Source of the DNA: Myxococcales bacterium
GTDB lineage: Bacteria > Myxococcota_A > Polyangia > Fen-1088
DNA length: 64,000 bases
Assembly (NCBI GenBank): GCA_022184915.1
Contig: JAGTJU010000002.1
Span: forward strand, 372,001-436,000
Reading direction: 5' to 3'
In this document: positions 33,401-41,266 of the stretch, piece after piece
How the letters are laid out: the number at the start of each line of letters is the position of its first letter
How positions within the stretch are numbered: position 1 is the stretch's first letter
Translations under genes and position numbers: made by a program
The notes under the pieces: model-generated
What the model was told of the DNA's origin: nothing
Database searches by the model: none
What the model saw: the letters and a program-made list of their open reading frames with translations, nothing else

Positions 33401-34417
33401 TTATCCGAGGGCTCCGCCGCAGCTCGAGCCCGCGCCCGCCGTACAGCCGAGGCAGTGATCCTCCACGGCGATACGTGCGCCCACGAACGCAGCAAAACTT
33501 TCGATTTCGAAGACCGTGGAGGTGCGGGCCATTGAATCTTCGGCTGGCATCTCGAGCATTTGGTTGAAGTCACAATCGTAGAGCCGTCCGTCCCATCCCA
33601 CGCTCACCAAGCTGCGGCACATCAGCTCAGGTACCGTGTCCGGATTGAAGTGGTTGGCCAACAAGGACATGTACGCTTCATGCTGGCCCGTACGCTCGAG
33701 CGCGTGCGCGAACCGGCTGATCGGCATGTTGGTGAGGGTGAGCAGTCGATTGAACGAAAGACCGAAGTGCTCGGCGAGCTCGGCTTTGTAGCGGGCCTCG
33801 AGCTTCGCCTGCTCGGGCGGAAGCGACGGACCCTGTGGGTTGTAGACGAGATCGAGCTGCAGCGGCGAGCCAGGCTGTCCGTATCCCAGCGCGTTCAAGC
33901 GCTTGATGCCCTCGATGCTCTTGTCGAACACCCCTCGGCCCCTTTGTTTGTCGACGTTCTCGGCCGAGTAACAGGGCAAGCTGGCCACGATGTGCACCCC
34001 TTGTCCTGCAAGAAACTCCGCAAGGCCGTCCATCCCGGGCTCGAAGAGGATGGTGAGGTTGCACCGATCGATGACCCGTTTGCCCAGCGACTGGGCCCTC
34101 ACGACCAACGGACGAAAGTGTTCGTTCAGCTCGGGGGCGCCTCCGGTGAGGTCGATGGTTTGAATTTGTGGGTCGTCCATGAGCGCCATCAATCGCTCGG
34201 CCGTGTGCCCCTGCAGCGTCTCCGTCCGTTTGGGGCCCGCGTCCACGTGGCAGTGATGGCAGGCCTGGTTGCAACGCTTGCCCACGTTGATCTGAAGCGT
34301 CGTGACAGCGTCCCGACGCAGCATGGGCAGCCCGTGAGCCGCGAGCTTGCGGGCGAAGAGCCGCGGTCCGAACAGCGGCAGCCGCGGCTGGGGATCAGGG
34401 GCGGGGAAGGAAGACAT
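33401..34417 (-). CDS. arsS: Radical SAM/selenodomain protein ArsS (arsenosugar biosynthesis type)
   Basis: 338 residues from ATG 34417, where the family opening LFGPRLFARKLAAHGLPMLR follows. The radical SAM cluster motif is C49-NQA-C53-HH-C56 in the family order C-x3-C-x2-C. The C-terminal 'selenodomain' reads C-L-G-C-T-A-G-A-G-S-S-C-G-G; in some relatives the Cys before GG is selenocysteine, here it is Cys. ArsS makes the dimethylarsinoyl-sugar (arsenosugar) precursor from methylated arsenic and SAM. Its start is 23 bases after the stop of the NrsF-like anti-sigma gene, so the two are probably cotranscribed. No arsM is in the window. Confidence 0.85.
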   Translation of the reverse strand: MSSFPAPDPQPRLPLFGPRLFARKLAAHGLPMLRRDAVTTLQINVGKRCNQACHHCHVDAGPKRTETLQGHTAERLMALMDDPQIQTIDLTGGAPELNEHFRPLVVRAQSLGKRVIDRCNLTILFEPGMDGLAEFLAGQGVHIVASLPCYSAENVDKQRGRGVFDKSIEGIKRLNALGYGQPGSPLQLDLVYNPQGPSLPPEQAKLEARYKAELAEHFGLSFNRLLTLTNMPISRFAHALERTGQHEAYMSLLANHFNPDTVPELMCRSLVSVGWDGRLYDCDFNQMLEMPAEDSMARTSTVFEIESFAAFVGARIAVEDHCLGCTAGAGSSCGGALG

Positions 34418-34440
34418 GAGATACGGTCTCGGATGAAGAA

Positions 34441-35166
34441 TTACGCCGATGCACGTAGGCCTTGCCGTTTCCGTGCCACGCCCCAGGTGGCAAGGATGAA
34501 CGCCGTCACCACACCCACGTGAAACAACGAAAGGTGCATGAGGTCGTCGCCAGGGCAGCCCGTCTGCGCAAACGCCTGCCCGCCAAGGGCGCCGAGACCT
34601 CCCACGCAGACGACCGCAGCGGGAGCCAAACGGAGGCGCAGGCCCCGGGAGGCCACCGCGAGCGCAACCAGGGGTAAGGCCCCCCCCACGAGCTCGACCA
34701 GGGCGCACATGGCCCCCGCCGACAGCGGCATCCGCGCGTGCGCGGAGATTTCTGCGAGGGGGCTTTCCCCCGCGTGCACCCCCAAGGCCTCGCTTCCGGG
34801 AAGGAACGCCAAGAGCCCGGACGCCACCACCAGAGTCACCGCGGCCCCAACACCCCAACGCCGCCGGGCCATGACGGCGCTGACCGACGCGACGAAGCGC
34901 GCAACGGCGGAGGGTCTGGCTGCGCGCAAGGCGTCCGCCTGGGCTGCGAAGACGCGCAACAGCTCGGGGGGCGGGGGTGTGTCGACGGGGACTTTCCCGA
35001 CCTGCGCAACGAAGCGCGTGGTGGCCAGGACCTCACGACGGTAAGCGCCACACCGGGCGCAGCGCAAGGCATGCCACCGCCAACGGGCGTAGCGGAAGGC
35101 TGGCAGGGCGCGTTCGATCTCATCGCTCGCGTCGCGAGTAAAGGAAGGACATACGTCGTGGGACAT
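34441..35166 (-). CDS. NrsF-like zinc-binding anti-sigma factor
   Basis: 241 residues from ATG 35166. A zinc anti-sigma motif, H-A-L-R-C-A-R-C (His ~32, Cys ~36 and 39), opens the N-terminal cytoplasmic part. Four hydrophobic segments follow at about 90-110, 133-155, 165-185 and 205-225. The CPGDDLMHLSLFHVG block between the last two resembles the conserved CP-xx-HxxxWH segment of NrsF/DUF1109 anti-sigma factors. It would sequester the ECF sigma factor encoded divergently 180 bases away. The gene for ArsS lies 23 bases downstream on the same strand. Confidence 0.72.
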   Translation of the reverse strand: MSHDVCPSFTRDASDEIERALPAFRYARWRWHALRCARCGAYRREVLATTRFVAQVGKVPVDTPPPPELLRVFAAQADALRAARPSAVARFVASVSAVMARRRWGVGAAVTLVVASGLLAFLPGSEALGVHAGESPLAEISAHARMPLSAGAMCALVELVGGALPLVALAVASRGLRLRLAPAAVVCVGGLGALGGQAFAQTGCPGDDLMHLSLFHVGVVTAFILATWGVARKRQGLRASA

Positions 35167-35217
35167 TGCAGGGGGGGGCTCCGAAACGGCCTCGATCGGG
35201 ATAGTCGCCGAGACCCC

Positions 35218-35238
35218 CGAAACGTTACAACGGTTTCG
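35218..35238. promoter_or_regulatory. Palindromic element in sigma/anti-sigma intergenic region
   Basis: An imperfect palindrome, CGAAAC-N9-GTTTCG, with a second internal inverted pair (CGTT/AACG). It sits in the 180-base gap between the divergent anti-sigma and ECF sigma genes, the natural place for a shared autoregulated promoter or operator. No promoter consensus could be assigned with confidence. Confidence 0.35.
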
Positions 35239-35346
35239 CCCCCTGCTGCGCAAGTGCTTGCACCGTAACCAGTCCCTCGGTGCGGCATCCACCAAAGCGG
35301 TGTCTTCGGCCGTTCGAGTCCGCGTTGCCGGAAGCCAATTCTTGAT

Positions 35347-36069
35347 ATGGTGCCTGCGGTGATGTCGCACTCGCAAGGGGGCCCCTCGCAGCCCGCCGTG
35401 TCGGACCCCCCGGGCGTGCCGGCCGCCCCCGCGCCGCCGGTCGACCCGGGGCGAGATGACGCTGATCGCCTGGTGGAGAGCCTGCGACACGCGGACAGCG
35501 CGGCTTTCACGGCCGTATACCAGCGCTACCACCGCTCGATGTTGCGGGTGGCCGCGGCCTACGTTTCGAGCCAAGCCCTGGCCGAAGAGGTCGTGCAGGA
35601 GACCTGGGTTTCCGTTTTGGAGAGCATGGCTCGCTTCGAGCGCCGGTCGAGCTTCCGCACCTGGCTGTTCTCCATCCTGGTTAACCGGGCGAAGACCCGG
35701 GGGCAGCGGGAAAGACGTACCGTGCCCTTCTCGGCGTTGACGGCAGGGGGCGAAGGGGACGAGCCGGCTGGTGCCGAAGCCGTGGGGGCGCAGGCGCTGC
35801 CATGGTCCGGCGGGGGCGCTCCGGAGGCGTCTCCCGAAACGGAGCTCGGACGCAAACGTCTGGCTTTGGCACTCGACGAAGCGTTGTCACGGCTGCCGGA
35901 GAACTACCAGGTGATCGTGACGATGCGGGACATCGAAGGCATCGACGCCGCCGAAGTGTGCCAGGTGCTCGACCTGTCCGCCGAGAACCAGCGGGTGCTC
36001 TTGCACCGCGCCCGCCACCGGCTGCGCGTTCTCCTGGCCGACCTCGTGCCCGCGTTCGAGACGCGCTAG
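35347..36069 (+). CDS. ECF-type RNA polymerase sigma factor
   Basis: 240 residues. A Pro/Ala-rich lead (~45 residues) precedes region 2 (DSAAFTAVYQRYHRSMLRVA, and QETWVSVLESM, with the -10 recognition segment FRTWLFSILVNRAK). A Gly/Ala/Pro-rich linker joins it to region 4 (LPENYQVIVTMRDIEGIDAAEV helix-turn-helix, then ENQRVLLHRARHRL), which binds the -35 element. It is group-ECF with no extra domain. Its regulator is read divergently. ATG 35347 is the first start; ATG 35362 is an alternative. It ends 26 bases from the convergent flavoprotein gene. Confidence 0.92.
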   Translation: MVPAVMSHSQGGPSQPAVSDPPGVPAAPAPPVDPGRDDADRLVESLRHADSAAFTAVYQRYHRSMLRVAAAYVSSQALAEEVVQETWVSVLESMARFERRSSFRTWLFSILVNRAKTRGQRERRTVPFSALTAGGEGDEPAGAEAVGAQALPWSGGGAPEASPETELGRKRLALALDEALSRLPENYQVIVTMRDIEGIDAAEVCQVLDLSAENQRVLLHRARHRLRVLLADLVPAFETR

Positions 36070-36095
36070 CGTCGTCACGGCCGCGGGAAACGCGC

Positions 36096-37616
36096 CTAGC
36101 GGCGCCGGGCCAAAAGCCAAGAAAACGCGCGCTTGATACCGGGGGTCAGCCGGGTTCGGCTGTACGCATCCGCCAGTTTTTTGAAGACCTCCGCCTGCGT
36201 GGGGTAGGGCCGGATGGTCTCGGCGATCTGGCCCATGGTGATACCGGCGGTCATGGCCAGGCTGAGCTCGGCGATCATCTCCCCGGCGTGGCGGGCTACG
36301 AGGGTGCCCCCCAGGATGCGCCCTTTGCGATCGATGTGGACACGCGCGAAGCCCTCGGTGTCACCCTCGAGGAGGGCGCGGTCCACGTCCTTCATGTGAA
36401 CGGTGAGTGTGGAGACACCGGGGGTGGCGTCGGCCTGCTTTTGGCCCATGCCCACATGGGCGACCTCCGGATCCGTATACGTGGCCCAGGGGACGATCAA
36501 GCGGGTCGAGCGTGCGCGCCCAAAGAATAGGGCGTTGCGCAGAACGATCCGCGCCATCGCATCTGCGGCGTGGGTGAACTGGTACTGACCGGCCACGTCG
36601 CCCGCGGCGAAGAGGCGACGGTTGCTGGTGCGGAGCCTCTCATCCACGCGCACGCCTTTGCGGGGCTCGAACGCCACGCCGGCGGCCTCGAGGCCAAGTC
36701 CCTCCACGTTGGGTGCGCGCCCGGCCGCAACCAGCAGGGCGTCGACCTCGAGGCGTACCTCGGGCGCGCCCGGCGCGGGGGAATACGTGAGGCACTTATT
36801 TTCCCCTGTGACCTCGACGCGCGTGATCGTGCTGCCGAGCGCGAGGTGGATGCCCTCGCGTTCGAAGGCCGTGCGCACCACGGCGGCGGCATCGGCGTCC
36901 TCTTTGGGCAGAAGCTGCGCGCCGGCGGCGAGCACGGTCACCTCGGCGCCAAAGCGGCGGAAGGCCTGCGCCAGCTCACAGCCAATCGGACCGCCCCCGA
37001 TCACGGCCAGACGCCGCGGCCGTGTGGTCAGGGAAAAGACGCTCTCGTTCGTCAGGTATCCGCTTGTGGCGAGCCCGGGGATCGGCGGGAGCGCCGCCCG
37101 CGCGCCCGTGGCGATCACGGCCCGCGAAAAGCGCAGTGTCTGGCCCCCCACGTCCAGGGTGTCTTCCCCCGTGAAGCGCCCTTGTCCCAAGAACACGTCG
37201 ACGCCCAGGTCGCGAAACCGGGCGGCGCTGTCGATCGGAGCCAGGTCGGCTCGCAGACGCCGCATGCGGGCCATGGCGTGCGCGAAAGAAGCCTCGGCGC
37301 TTTCCTGCCACGCACTTCCGAAGTCACCAAGGTTCCGGGCCGCGTGCAGGGCGCTTGCGGCGCCCAGCAGGGCCTTTGAGGGGACACAGCCGACGTTGAG
37401 GCAATCGCCGCCCAGGAGATGCTTTTCGACCAGCGCCACCTTGGCCCCGAGGCCCGCTGCCCCGGCGGCACAGACGAGCCCCGCGGTGCCCCCGCCCAAC
37501 ACCACCAGGTTGTAACGGCCCGAGGGGCTCGGATTGACCCAGCCCCTGGGGTGCACGGCCGCCAGCAGGCGTCGGTTGCTTTCGTCGTCAGGTTCGAGGT
37601 GCGGGGCTGCGTCCAT
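36096..37616 (-). CDS. Mercuric reductase-like FAD/NAD(P) disulfide oxidoreductase
   Basis: 506 residues from ATG 37616. The FAD motif VVLGGGTAGLVCAAGA and the active disulfide C72-LNVG-C77 (GGDCLNVGCVPSKAL) place it in the dihydrolipoamide/mercuric reductase class; NAD(P)-binding GGGPIGCELAQAF and LFAAGDVAGQYQFTHAAD follow. It has no N-terminal heavy-metal domain and no C-terminal vicinal Cys pair (it ends LLARRR), so mercury reduction is unlikely. It starts 29 bases inside the end of the TVP38 gene, giving a translationally coupled operon. This flavoprotein-TVP38 pairing is widespread; its substrate is not known. Confidence 0.85.
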   Translation of the reverse strand: MDAAPHLEPDDESNRRLLAAVHPRGWVNPSPSGRYNLVVLGGGTAGLVCAAGAAGLGAKVALVEKHLLGGDCLNVGCVPSKALLGAASALHAARNLGDFGSAWQESAEASFAHAMARMRRLRADLAPIDSAARFRDLGVDVFLGQGRFTGEDTLDVGGQTLRFSRAVIATGARAALPPIPGLATSGYLTNESVFSLTTRPRRLAVIGGGPIGCELAQAFRRFGAEVTVLAAGAQLLPKEDADAAAVVRTAFEREGIHLALGSTITRVEVTGENKCLTYSPAPGAPEVRLEVDALLVAAGRAPNVEGLGLEAAGVAFEPRKGVRVDERLRTSNRRLFAAGDVAGQYQFTHAADAMARIVLRNALFFGRARSTRLIVPWATYTDPEVAHVGMGQKQADATPGVSTLTVHMKDVDRALLEGDTEGFARVHIDRKGRILGGTLVARHAGEMIAELSLAMTAGITMGQIAETIRPYPTQAEVFKKLADAYSRTRLTPGIKRAFSWLLARRR

Positions 37617-38313
37617 GTCGTTCGCCTTTGTCGAGCTCGCGGGCAAGGGCCCGCCGCGCGGTGCGGGTGATGAGTACGGTGACGAGCAGGGTGGCCCCGA
37701 GCCCCACCCAATAAAAAGCGTTGGTGGCGCCTCCTGCCCCCCCGCGGGCCTGGAGGAGCTCGCTCGCGTTGGTCACCAACGAGCCGAGATAAACGTACAG
37801 GAACGTCCCAGGCAGCATGCCCACGAACGAGCCGGCCACGTAGGCGGGAAGGGACACGCGGGTCAGGCCCAGGCTGTAATTCAACACGTTGAAGGGCAAA
37901 ATGGGGGAGAGACGCAGGAGGAAGACGATCTTGAAGCCCCCTTGCCCGATGGCATCGTCGAGCGCTGCAAAGCGCGGACGGCCCGCGAGCCTCCGGCTGA
38001 TCCAATCCCGTGCCACGAAGCGTCCCACCACGAAGGCCAGCGTGGCGCCTGCCACGCTGACGGGCGACACCACCAACGTGCCGAACAGCGGCCCGTACAA
38101 GAACCCAGCGCCGAGCGTCAGCACGGAGCCTGGAAGCATGAGCACGGTAGCCAGAACGTAGGCGAGCGCGAAGACCGCCACGCCCAGGATCCCAAGCTCT
38201 CTCACCCACGCGACGAAGCTGAGGAGCCACGTGGCCACGGGAAGCAGGCTCACAGCCACGAGGACGGCACCTGCCGCGAGGCCGGCAAGGATGAGCTTGA
38301 GAGTTTTCGTCAT
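37588..38313 (-). CDS. TVP38/TMEM64 (VTT/SNARE-associated) membrane protein
   Basis: 241 residues with five to six membrane segments. The family core is visible: LPGSVLTLGAGFLYGPLFGT, FVVGRFVARDW, FKIVFLLRLSPILPFNVLNY (the conserved R-L-S/T-P-x-P-F motif) and FVGMLPGTFLYVYLG. VTT proteins are likely lipid scramblases or transporters in the inner membrane, and relatives have been linked to metal or selenium handling. It is the middle gene of an operon: seven bases after the TIGR03169-type gene and overlapping the mercuric-reductase-like gene. Confidence 0.9.
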   Translation of the reverse strand: MTKTLKLILAGLAAGAVLVAVSLLPVATWLLSFVAWVRELGILGVAVFALAYVLATVLMLPGSVLTLGAGFLYGPLFGTLVVSPVSVAGATLAFVVGRFVARDWISRRLAGRPRFAALDDAIGQGGFKIVFLLRLSPILPFNVLNYSLGLTRVSLPAYVAGSFVGMLPGTFLYVYLGSLVTNASELLQARGGAGGATNAFYWVGLGATLLVTVLITRTARRALARELDKGERHGRSPAPRT

Positions 38314-38320
38314 GTTCGGG

Positions 38321-39484
38321 TCAATCGTCGAAGCGGAAACGAGAGACGAAGCCGCGGTCGATGCGGTCCTTGAGCCACGCCACGGATCGTCCCTGCAAAG
38401 CGAGGCCCCACTTGGAGCCCAGAGCCGTTCCGTCCGCCAGATTGAGGAGGCGCAGGTAGTCGCTCTGGGGGCGATGACTCTCGAGGGGGCGCCCCGCGAG
38501 GCGCCTGCGTAAGTTGGCGAGCAAGATGGGGCCGGCTCTCACCGCGTACACGCCCGCGCGCTCTTTTTCGGGAGCGCTCGCCAAGGTGGCGCAATCTCCC
38601 GCGGCAAAGAGGTTCGAGCAGCCCTCGACCAGCAGATGTTGATCGGTGCGCACGAAGCCGCGGGCATCGTGGGGCAGCTCAGAGTCACGAATGACCGGCG
38701 GTGCGGCAGCCCCCGTGGCCCAGATCGTGAGATCCGAAGGCAAGCGGACACCTGACGCCGTGGTCAACGCCGACGCGTCCACCGCGCGCACGCGGGTGTT
38801 GCCGCAAAAGGCAATGTGATGACGTCCGAGCGCGGCTTGCACGCGCGAGAGCGCCCGCGTCGTGGCTCCCGGAAGCGGCCTTCCCCCCCCGCCGATGAGG
38901 CTCACCTCGTGGATGCGGTGTCCCCCGTCTGTCGCGCCGAGCCGGGCTGCGATCGCACAGGCCAGTTCGACCCCCGCCGCACCAGCCCCCACGACGCAGA
39001 CCTTCGAAGGACGGGTTTCTCGAGAAAGTTTCGCGAGAGCCAGCTCGAGCCGCGAGACCAACTCCGAGATCGGGCGTGTGGCGATTGCATGTGCAGGGCT
39101 GTCCTGGCCTTCCGGCCCCCTGGCCACTGAGCCCACGTTGAGACTGGCGTATTCGTAGTGAAGGAAGTTTCCCCCCGCGAGTTCGATGTGGCCCGCGCCG
39201 GCATCGACCCGAACGGCCTTGCCGATCACCAGGCGAGCCCCGGCGCGGGCCGCCAGAGGCCGAAGGTCGATGGTGGCCTCCTCGCGTGTGTACTGACCCG
39301 AGATGACCCCTGGAACCATGCCCGAGTAGAGCGCTCCGGGCTGATCGACCAACAGGGTGAGCCGCACGTTGGGAATGGGCTTGGTGACCAGCCCGCGCAA
39401 GACCTGAACGTGTGCGTGTCCCCCGCCGACCAACACCACCTCGGGGCGTTGATCCCTCGGGTTCGAGAGCTCCCCGTCGTTCAT
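38321..39484 (-). CDS. TIGR03169-type flavoprotein (usually fused to SelD)
   Basis: 387 residues from ATG 39484. It opens VVLVGGGHAHVQVLRG, then YSGMVPGVISGQYTREEATIDL, with the second nucleotide-binding site CVVGAGAAGVELACAIA and LFAAGDCATL. This wording is diagnostic for the TIGR03169 family of NADH-dehydrogenase-II-like flavoproteins, which in many bacteria form the N-terminal half of a selenophosphate synthase (SelD) fusion. Here it stands alone, with no SelD domain after it. It heads the operon with TVP38 and the mercuric-reductase-like gene, and is divergent from the carbonic anhydrase gene. Confidence 0.85.
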   Translation of the reverse strand: MNDGELSNPRDQRPEVVLVGGGHAHVQVLRGLVTKPIPNVRLTLLVDQPGALYSGMVPGVISGQYTREEATIDLRPLAARAGARLVIGKAVRVDAGAGHIELAGGNFLHYEYASLNVGSVARGPEGQDSPAHAIATRPISELVSRLELALAKLSRETRPSKVCVVGAGAAGVELACAIAARLGATDGGHRIHEVSLIGGGGRPLPGATTRALSRVQAALGRHHIAFCGNTRVRAVDASALTTASGVRLPSDLTIWATGAAAPPVIRDSELPHDARGFVRTDQHLLVEGCSNLFAAGDCATLASAPEKERAGVYAVRAGPILLANLRRRLAGRPLESHRPQSDYLRLLNLADGTALGSKWGLALQGRSVAWLKDRIDRGFVSRFRFDD

Positions 39485-39609
39485 GACCAGGAGTACTCTA
39501 GCGGGCGGGACACGGTTGGCGACACGCTGGGTCTCGAACCGCCCGTCGGAACGCGAAAACTTTACGCACCCCGAGTCCGCGCCGTTGCGATAGGAGAGGG
39601 GACAACGAC

Positions 39610-40422
39610 ATGACGTACTCGTTTGCACTGCGCTTCGCTGGACCCTTGCTCCTGGCTGGCGTCGTGAGCGCCGGTGCTTGCGGCGGTGCTGCACGGACGA
39701 CAGCCCCGCCGCCCCCTCCTGCCCCGGACGCCTCCCCGTCAGCCGCTCTTTCGCCTCGAACGGCGGCAACGGCGCTTGCGGCCCTGGAAGACGGGAACGC
39801 CCGCTTCATGCTCGGGCGGCCCCGCCACCCCCACGAGCACGCGTCGTTCCGCCACCGTCTCGTGGGGGAACAAAAGCCGTTCGCTACCATCCTCGGATGC
39901 AGCGACTCCCGTGTGCCGCCGGAGCTGCTCTTCGACGAAGGCTTGGGAGATCTCTTCGTCATCCGTGTGGCAGGAAACATCGTCGGCACCGACGTGGCGG
40001 CGAGCATCGAGTACGCGGTCGACCACCTGAAGACACCTTTGCTGGTTGTGCTGGGACACGAGAACTGCGGGGCCGTCACGGCAGCGCTCCACCACTTTCA
40101 CGGCAAGATGGCCGAAAACGCGGAGCCACCCGAAATCATGTCGCTCCTCGGGCACATCGAACCGGGCTTGCACCACGACGATCCATCTCGTCCCTTTTCG
40201 GAACAGCTCCACCTGGCGGTCGAGGACAACGTCCGTCACTCCGTCAAGGACCTGCTCGCCGTCCAGGACATCCGAACGGCCGTGGCGTCGGGGCGTGTCG
40301 CCGTGGTGGGGGCCGTCTACGATTTAGCTTCCGGTCAGGTGCGGTTCCTGTCCGATGACCTCGTGAACCCTACCGGGACGGCGGAGGAGCCCCATGAGCC
40401 CGCTGCGGGGCAGCGCCACTAG
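39610..40422 (+). CDS. Beta-class carbonic anhydrase, exported lipoprotein
   Basis: 270 residues from ATG 39610, with GGAGAGGGG upstream. A signal sequence ends SAGAC (possible lipid Cys24) and a Pro/Ala/Ser linker runs to ~50. The beta-CA domain has the zinc ligands C97, H150 and C153 and the catalytic pair D99/R101 in GCSDSRVPPE and GHENCGAV. Hydration of CO2 in the periplasm is expected. A lipoprotein leader on a beta-CA is uncommon but known. It is divergent from the flavoprotein operon and ends 24 bases before the convergent tRNA-Gly. Confidence 0.9.
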   Translation: MTYSFALRFAGPLLLAGVVSAGACGGAARTTAPPPPPAPDASPSAALSPRTAATALAALEDGNARFMLGRPRHPHEHASFRHRLVGEQKPFATILGCSDSRVPPELLFDEGLGDLFVIRVAGNIVGTDVAASIEYAVDHLKTPLLVVLGHENCGAVTAALHHFHGKMAENAEPPEIMSLLGHIEPGLHHDDPSRPFSEQLHLAVEDNVRHSVKDLLAVQDIRTAVASGRVAVVGAVYDLASGQVRFLSDDLVNPTGTAEEPHEPAAGQRH

Positions 40423-40445
40423 GGGATGCCTACCAAGCGAAACGG

Positions 40446-40518
<73 letters not shown>

Positions 40519-40586
40519 GGAGAAGGTCTAACTACCCTGGTTGTTTGGGTTTTGCAAGACCCTCCTGGCACGCCCCCCACCCGTGC

Positions 40587-40940
40587 TCAGAACGGAACGT
40601 CGTCCATCGACTCCATGAACTCGGGCAAGGGCTCTTCGTCCCGCCCCCCGGCGCCCTTCTGAGGGCCGCTCACCTGCCACACGTCGAGGGTGTTGAAGTA
40701 CTTCACCTCGCCCTTGGGGCTCGTCCATTCCCGGCCGCGCAGGCTGAACTCGACCTCGACGGTCTGCCCCTCCTCGTAGCTGTCCAGCTGCTCGCAGCGG
40801 TCGCCGGTGAGCTGAAACATCACGGTTTGTGGATACTTGCCGTCGGCCAGCTCGAGCACGAACTCGCGCTTGCGAAACCGATCCGAGATCTGATTCGTAT
40901 CGAACTTCTTGAGCAGCCGACCCGTCGCTTGGTAACCCAT
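40587..40940 (-). CDS. DUF3127 domain protein (OB-fold, SSB-like)
   Basis: 117 residues from ATG 40940. The DUF3127 pattern is clear: ATGRLLKKFDTNQISDRFRKREFVLE-type start (residues 5-30), KYPQTVMFQLTGDRCEQLD, VEVEFSLRGREW, and YFNTLDVWQV at ~85. The family has an OB-like fold related to single-stranded-DNA-binding proteins and is best known from Bacteroidota. The acidic tail ending MDDVPF is also like the C-terminal 'DDDIPF' tip of SSB proteins, a protein-docking signal. It follows the small gene and the pil cluster on the same strand and may be part of that transcript. Confidence 0.82.
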   Translation of the reverse strand: MGYQATGRLLKKFDTNQISDRFRKREFVLELADGKYPQTVMFQLTGDRCEQLDSYEEGQTVEVEFSLRGREWTSPKGEVKYFNTLDVWQVSGPQKGAGGRDEEPLPEFMESMDDVPF

Positions 40941-41044
40941 CGCCCATCGACTAGCGCACCTTGATGCCGGCGACGAGACGAAAAGCGCCTCCTCCACCCT
41001 TTTCCGAGGGGGAGGCCCAGGACCCGGGTCCGGGGGACGGGGCG

Positions 41045-41224
41045 TCAGGCGATGACAGAAAGCGTCGAATTGGGATTCCGGGCGCGCTCGGTTTCGGGGG
41101 AGCGCACGGCGGCCTCTTCGATGAGCTTCACGTTGGCCCGCCCTTCGGCCTTCTGCTGCTCCTTGGCCTTGACCAGCATCTCGGTGTCGTAATTCGTGGA
41201 TCCCTCGACGGCGTTGATCGGCAT
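41045..41224 (-). CDS. Unannotated 59-residue small protein downstream of pilS
   Basis: An ATG-to-TGA frame of 60 codons encoding MPINAVEGSTNYDTEML..., then VKAKEQQKAEG, VKLIEEAAV and a C-terminal NPNSTLSVIA. It is rich in Glu/Lys/Ala and mostly helical, without signal or membrane segments. The layout (short polar start, one helix with 'ML-K-A-x-E-Q-Q', tail ending in small hydrophobics) recalls YjfB-type small motility proteins, but I would not claim homology. It lies 42 bases after the pilS stop and 104 bases before the DUF3127 start. Codon use fits its neighbours (third positions mostly G/C). The ribosome site is weak. Confidence 0.6.
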   Translation of the reverse strand: MPINAVEGSTNYDTEMLVKAKEQQKAEGRANVKLIEEAAVRSPETERARNPNSTLSVIA

Positions 41225-41266
41225 AAATTACCCATCGGCGGACCGCAACGGGCGCTTGAGCGGATT

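Noticed and set aside
33401-33460. In-frame selenocysteine TGA in arsS
   Set aside because: The C-terminal motif has a Cys codon at the Sec position, and the frame ends in a normal TAA.
36096-37616. True mercuric reductase (merA)
   Set aside because: No N-terminal heavy-metal domain and no C-terminal Cys pair; no mer regulator or transporter nearby.
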